A stretch of DNA of 18,531 nt from Phytoactinopolyspora endophytica. GTDB lineage: Bacteria > Actinomycetota > Actinomycetes > Jiangellales > Jiangellaceae. Positions 15,854 through 18,531 of the stretch are shown piece after piece (positions within the stretch are counted from its first letter, which is position 1; every line of letters starts with the position of its first letter). The notes beneath the pieces were generated by a model. That model was not told the DNA's origin and searched no databases. It was given only the letters and a program-made list of their open reading frames with translations. The stretch covers positions 319,901 through 338,431 of the forward strand of contig NZ_ML142853.1 in assembly GCF_004138495.1 (NCBI RefSeq), written 5' to 3'. The position numbers and the translations under genes are program-made.

Positions 15854-17296
15854 ATGGACACCGACCTCGACCTGGCGACGCTCGGCCAACGGATCCGGCA
15901 TGCGCGCAGGACCAAGGGCCTGACTCTCGGCGAGCTCGCCCAGGCGGTGGATCGCGCGCCGTCACTGCTCTCTCAGATCGAGAACGGCAAGCGCGAGCCA
16001 CGGCTCACCCTGATCCAGTCCCTCGCCGCCGCGCTCGAGGTCGACATCGGCTATCTCATCAAGCCGGAGGCGCCCACCCACCGCGCCGCCCTCGAGATCG
16101 CGCTCACCCGCGCCCAGGCCAGCCCGCTGTATGCGAGCCTCGGCCTGCCACAGGTCGGCCTCACCGGCAAGCTGCCGACCGAGGCCCTGGAGTCGCTCGT
16201 CGGCCTGCACGCGGAGCTCGAACGGCGGGCGAGCGAACAGGCCGCGACTCCTGAAGAGGCCCGCCGGGCCAACGCCGAGCTCCGGCAGCGGATGCGAGAC
16301 CGGGACAACTACTTCGCGGAGCTGGAGCAGGTCGCCGCACAGCTATCCGCGGCTGTCGAGCACGCCAAGGGCCCGCTCACCGAACGCGGTGTCAATGATC
16401 TGACGGCCCATCTGGGCTTCACCTTGCACCGCACCGCCGACCTCCCCCGCGCCACCCGGTCGGTCACGGACCTTCGCAACCGTCGGATCTACCTGCCGCT
16501 GCCGAGCCACACCGACCACGATCCGCGCACCATCGTGCTGCAGACCCTCGCCCATTTCGCCCTCGGTCACTCCGAGCCGGCGAACTACGCGGACTTTCTG
16601 CGCCAGCGGGTCGAGGTGAACTACGTCGCGGCAGCGCTGCTCATGCCCGAAACCGCCGCCGTCGGCTTCCTCCAGCAGGCCAAGGCCGCCAAGGCACTGG
16701 CGATCGAAGATCTCCGCGATGTTTTCGCTGTCACGTATGAGACGGCAGCACACCGGTTCGTCAACCTCGCCACCCATCACCTGGGCGTCCCGGTTCACTT
16801 CATGCGGGTCGGCGAGGACGGCATCATCTACAAGGCATACGAGAACGACAACGTCACGTTCCCCACCGACGTCACCGGCGCGATCGAAGGTCAGATGGTC
16901 TGCCGCTACTGGGCTGCGCGTGCGGTGTTCGCGGCCGCCGACCGGTACGCGTCGCACTACCAGTACACCGATATGGGCCGTGGCACCTATTGGTGCACCA
17001 CGCACGTCGAGCGCACCTCGGACGGGGACTTCGCCATCGACGTCGGGGTTCCGTACGCGCACGCGAAGTGGTTCCAGGGGCGGGAGACGACGACGAGGGC
17101 CACGTCCAGCTGCCCCGACCCGTCGTGCTGCCGTCGGCCGCCGGAAGACCTGGCGCGGCAGTGGGCCGAGCATGCGTGGCCCAGCGCCCGGATCCACTCG
17201 CATCTCCTGGCCGCGCTGCCGCCGGGCACGTTCCCCGGCGTCGATGACACCGACGTCTACACCTTCCTCGACCGCCACGCCCCGGCCTCCCCATGA
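15854..17296 (+). CDS. XRE/ScfR short-chain fatty-acyl transcriptional regulator
   Basis: The 480-aa protein joins an N-terminal XRE helix-turn-helix (about residues 8-66, LGQRIRHARRTKGLTLGELA then LLSQIENGKREP) to a helical linker, an ImmA/IrrE-like segment and a C-terminal ScfR-type sensor domain. The last contains the GTYWCTTHVERT stretch and a CPDPSCC cysteine cluster. The ImmA zinc motif is degenerate: HFALGH replaces the usual HExxH, so protease activity is unlikely. RamB and PrpR, which control glyoxylate and methylcitrate genes, share this architecture. The divergent aceA makes the shunt the likely target. The HTH differs from classical RamB, so I give no symbol. ATG 15854 is chosen by homology; an in-frame GTG lies about 45 nt upstream. 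Confidence 0.9.
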   Translation: MDTDLDLATLGQRIRHARRTKGLTLGELAQAVDRAPSLLSQIENGKREPRLTLIQSLAAALEVDIGYLIKPEAPTHRAALEIALTRAQASPLYASLGLPQVGLTGKLPTEALESLVGLHAELERRASEQAATPEEARRANAELRQRMRDRDNYFAELEQVAAQLSAAVEHAKGPLTERGVNDLTAHLGFTLHRTADLPRATRSVTDLRNRRIYLPLPSHTDHDPRTIVLQTLAHFALGHSEPANYADFLRQRVEVNYVAAALLMPETAAVGFLQQAKAAKALAIEDLRDVFAVTYETAAHRFVNLATHHLGVPVHFMRVGEDGIIYKAYENDNVTFPTDVTGAIEGQMVCRYWAARAVFAAADRYASHYQYTDMGRGTYWCTTHVERTSDGDFAIDVGVPYAHAKWFQGRETTTRATSSCPDPSCCRRPPEDLARQWAEHAWPSARIHSHLLAALPPGTFPGVDDTDVYTFLDRHAPASP

Positions 17297-17346
17297 TCAT
17301 CGAGGATCCAGCGCGTCATCACACCCCAATTACTCGATGATCATGG
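17291..17346 (+). repeat. ATGATCAT-type inverted repeat, copy B
   Basis: Perfect 14-bp arms, CCATGATCATCGAG (17291-17304) and CTCGATGATCATGG (17333-17346), flank exactly 28 nt. The stop codons of the convergent regulator and sortase genes (17294-17296 and 17341-17343) both fall inside the arms. It may serve as a bidirectional terminator. Its loop shares GATnnnGCnnGTCAT at the same positions as the minus-strand loop of copy A. Confidence 0.85.
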
Positions 17347-17982
17347 AAGCACGGCCGTGACGACGATGTTGGAGCGGAAGTCCTCGCCGTCCCAGCCCTC
17401 GCACGTGACCAGGACCAGCCGTGCGTCGCCGTCCTGAGCGAACAGACTCTCCGCGCGCTCGGCAAGCTGCTCGGGTGGCAGTGCCTCGACCGAGCTCACT
17501 TCGTACGCCAGCACGGCCTCCCCTGTCAGGATGATCATGTCGCCCGCTCCCATGTCACCGACCTCGTTGAATACGCCGGCACCCGACTCCACGGCGTGCC
17601 CGACGATCAGCGCGGTCCCGCTCTCGTCGCCGGGCGCCACTCCCTGGCTCCACCATCCGGCCACCAGGGGATCTTCGGGCGGGGCCAGGACACGATCGTC
17701 ATCGGAGACGATATCGACGACGGGCGCCCGTAGGCCGATCTCGGGTACCCAGACGCGGTAACGGCCGCCCGCGTCGCCGACCTGCCCACCTGGAGTCTCC
17801 GACTGCTCGACGCCGGTGGACGTGTCAGATCCCTCCCGGTCGGACGAGTCGTCGTCCGATGTGAACAGCGCACTCACGCTCCACAAGCCACCCGCCGCTA
17901 CCAGAAGAGCCGCGCCGAGCACCGCATACAGCGCCAGCGCACCAGGGCGGCGCCGACGGTGCCGCGGCTCCCACTCAGACAT
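17341..17982 (-). CDS. Class F-type sortase
   Basis: Sortases are membrane-anchored cysteine transpeptidases that attach proteins to the cell wall. The 213-aa product has a basic N terminus (RHRRRRPG), one transmembrane helix (about 14-36), an acidic linker, and the sortase barrel. The triad is visible as H129 (IVGHAVESG), C194 (LVTCEGWD) and R203 (DFRSN). The short length and compact barrel fit class F. ATG 17982 overlaps the end of the upstream gene by 8 nt (ATGTCTGA), implying translational coupling; the longer open frame reads through that gene. The stop lies within inverted repeat B. Confidence 0.9.
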   Translation of the reverse strand: MSEWEPRHRRRRPGALALYAVLGAALLVAAGGLWSVSALFTSDDDSSDREGSDTSTGVEQSETPGGQVGDAGGRYRVWVPEIGLRAPVVDIVSDDDRVLAPPEDPLVAGWWSQGVAPGDESGTALIVGHAVESGAGVFNEVGDMGAGDMIILTGEAVLAYEVSSVEALPPEQLAERAESLFAQDGDARLVLVTCEGWDGEDFRSNIVVTAVLP

Positions 17983-18529
17983 CTGCCCGCCGACGACGCA
18001 CCCCCACGACGGCGGCCGCAGTACCGCCCGCGGCACCGACCGCGACGATACCCAGCACCGTCCACCCGCCGACGGACTCGGCATCGCCAGCAGGTGGGAT
18101 GCCCGCGGGTATGGAGGTCGGCACCGTGGCGACCGATGGCTCCTCAGTGCCGTCAGTGGCGGTCGGCGACTCCGTGGGGCCGGGCGACGTGACCTCCGGT
18201 TGCTCTGTGGGCTCGGAATCCTCTGTCGGCTCGGGCTGCTGTTCCGGAGGCTCGCGCTGCTCCGGGGGCTCGGGCGTCTCGGTCGGACCTGTTGTCACCG
18301 TGGGATCCGGTGTTTCAGTGGGCTCTGAGGTCGGCTTCTCCGGCTGGTCGGTCGGCGACGGCCTGCGTGTGAACTGGGGCAGATCGGGCGGTCCCGGCGG
18401 AGTCGGCCGGTCGCGCCAGTGCGCTGGAACACCGCAGGCGAACCAGCCGCTGATCCCCGGAGTCTGACCTCCACGGTTCGATGGTGCCGTCAGACCGGTG
18501 AAAGGGCCGCCGACGTACATCGTCGAGCG
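17975..18529 (-). CDS. Pro/Thr/Glu-rich membrane-anchored surface protein, partial
   Basis: The frame is open to the window edge, so the N terminus is probably missing; an ATG at 18520 has no ribosome site. The visible part has a short region with GISGWFACGVPAHW, then a long Pro/Thr/Glu-rich stalk (PTETPDP, PTETPEP, PEQREPPEQ). It ends with a transmembrane helix (WTVLGIVAVGAAGGTAAAVV) and the tail RRRRADV. This is the layout of a sortase substrate or wall-spanning protein, but no LPxTG or LAxTG motif precedes the helix. Its stop overlaps the sortase start, so the two are made together. It may be a substrate or partner of the sortase. Confidence 0.75.
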   Translation of the reverse strand, partial: RSTMYVGGPFTGLTAPSNRGGQTPGISGWFACGVPAHWRDRPTPPGPPDLPQFTRRPSPTDQPEKPTSEPTETPDPTVTTGPTETPEPPEQREPPEQQPEPTEDSEPTEQPEVTSPGPTESPTATDGTEEPSVATVPTSIPAGIPPAGDAESVGGWTVLGIVAVGAAGGTAAAVVGVRRRRADV

Positions 18530-18531
18530 GC

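Overview
The window is high-GC DNA from an actinomycete (phylum Actinomycetota). Pointers are the GTG starts, -10-only leaderless promoter patterns ahead of dnaG and dgt, a Ku protein with a long basic tail, a two-gene glyoxylate shunt beside an ScfR-type regulator, and a class F sortase. I cannot place the genus.

Layout, left to right. The 3' end of a LysE/ArgO-type amino-acid exporter (2-268) is followed by a strong hairpin and then by DNA primase dnaG (409-2310, +). Next come a small membrane protein (2330-2767, -) and a paired-CBS-domain protein (2942-3361, -). Divergent from the CBS gene is a bacterial non-homologous end-joining operon, ku (3508-4512) and ligD (4517-7057), with only 4 nt between the two genes. 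LigD has the domain order phosphoesterase, ligase, polymerase.

From 7058 to 8406 the DNA changes character. A lone gene for a probable DUF3800-type, RNase H-fold protein (7375-7980) lies among three same-orientation copies of a structured element of about 108 nt (7178, 8011, 8205). Overlapping short palindromes precede the gene. This is my best candidate for an undescribed system.

The right half holds lhgO (L-2-hydroxyglutarate oxidase, -), dgt (dNTP triphosphohydrolase, +), a 58-aa protein (-), an Fpg/Nei DNA glycosylase (-), and the glyoxylate-shunt genes aceB and aceA (-). A divergent XRE/ScfR short-chain fatty-acyl regulator (15854-17296, +) probably controls aceA and aceB. The window closes with a class F sortase whose start overlaps the end of a Pro/Thr/Glu-rich membrane-anchored protein (-) that runs off the edge.

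A second repeat family appears twice (12233-12294 and 17291-17346). It consists of perfect inverted arms built on the palindrome ATGATCAT around a loop of exactly 28 nt, and both copies sit at gene ends.

Functionally the window joins DNA replication, repair and nucleotide-pool genes (dnaG, ku-ligD, dgt, fpg) with C2/dicarboxylate metabolism (aceA, aceB, ScfR, lhgO).
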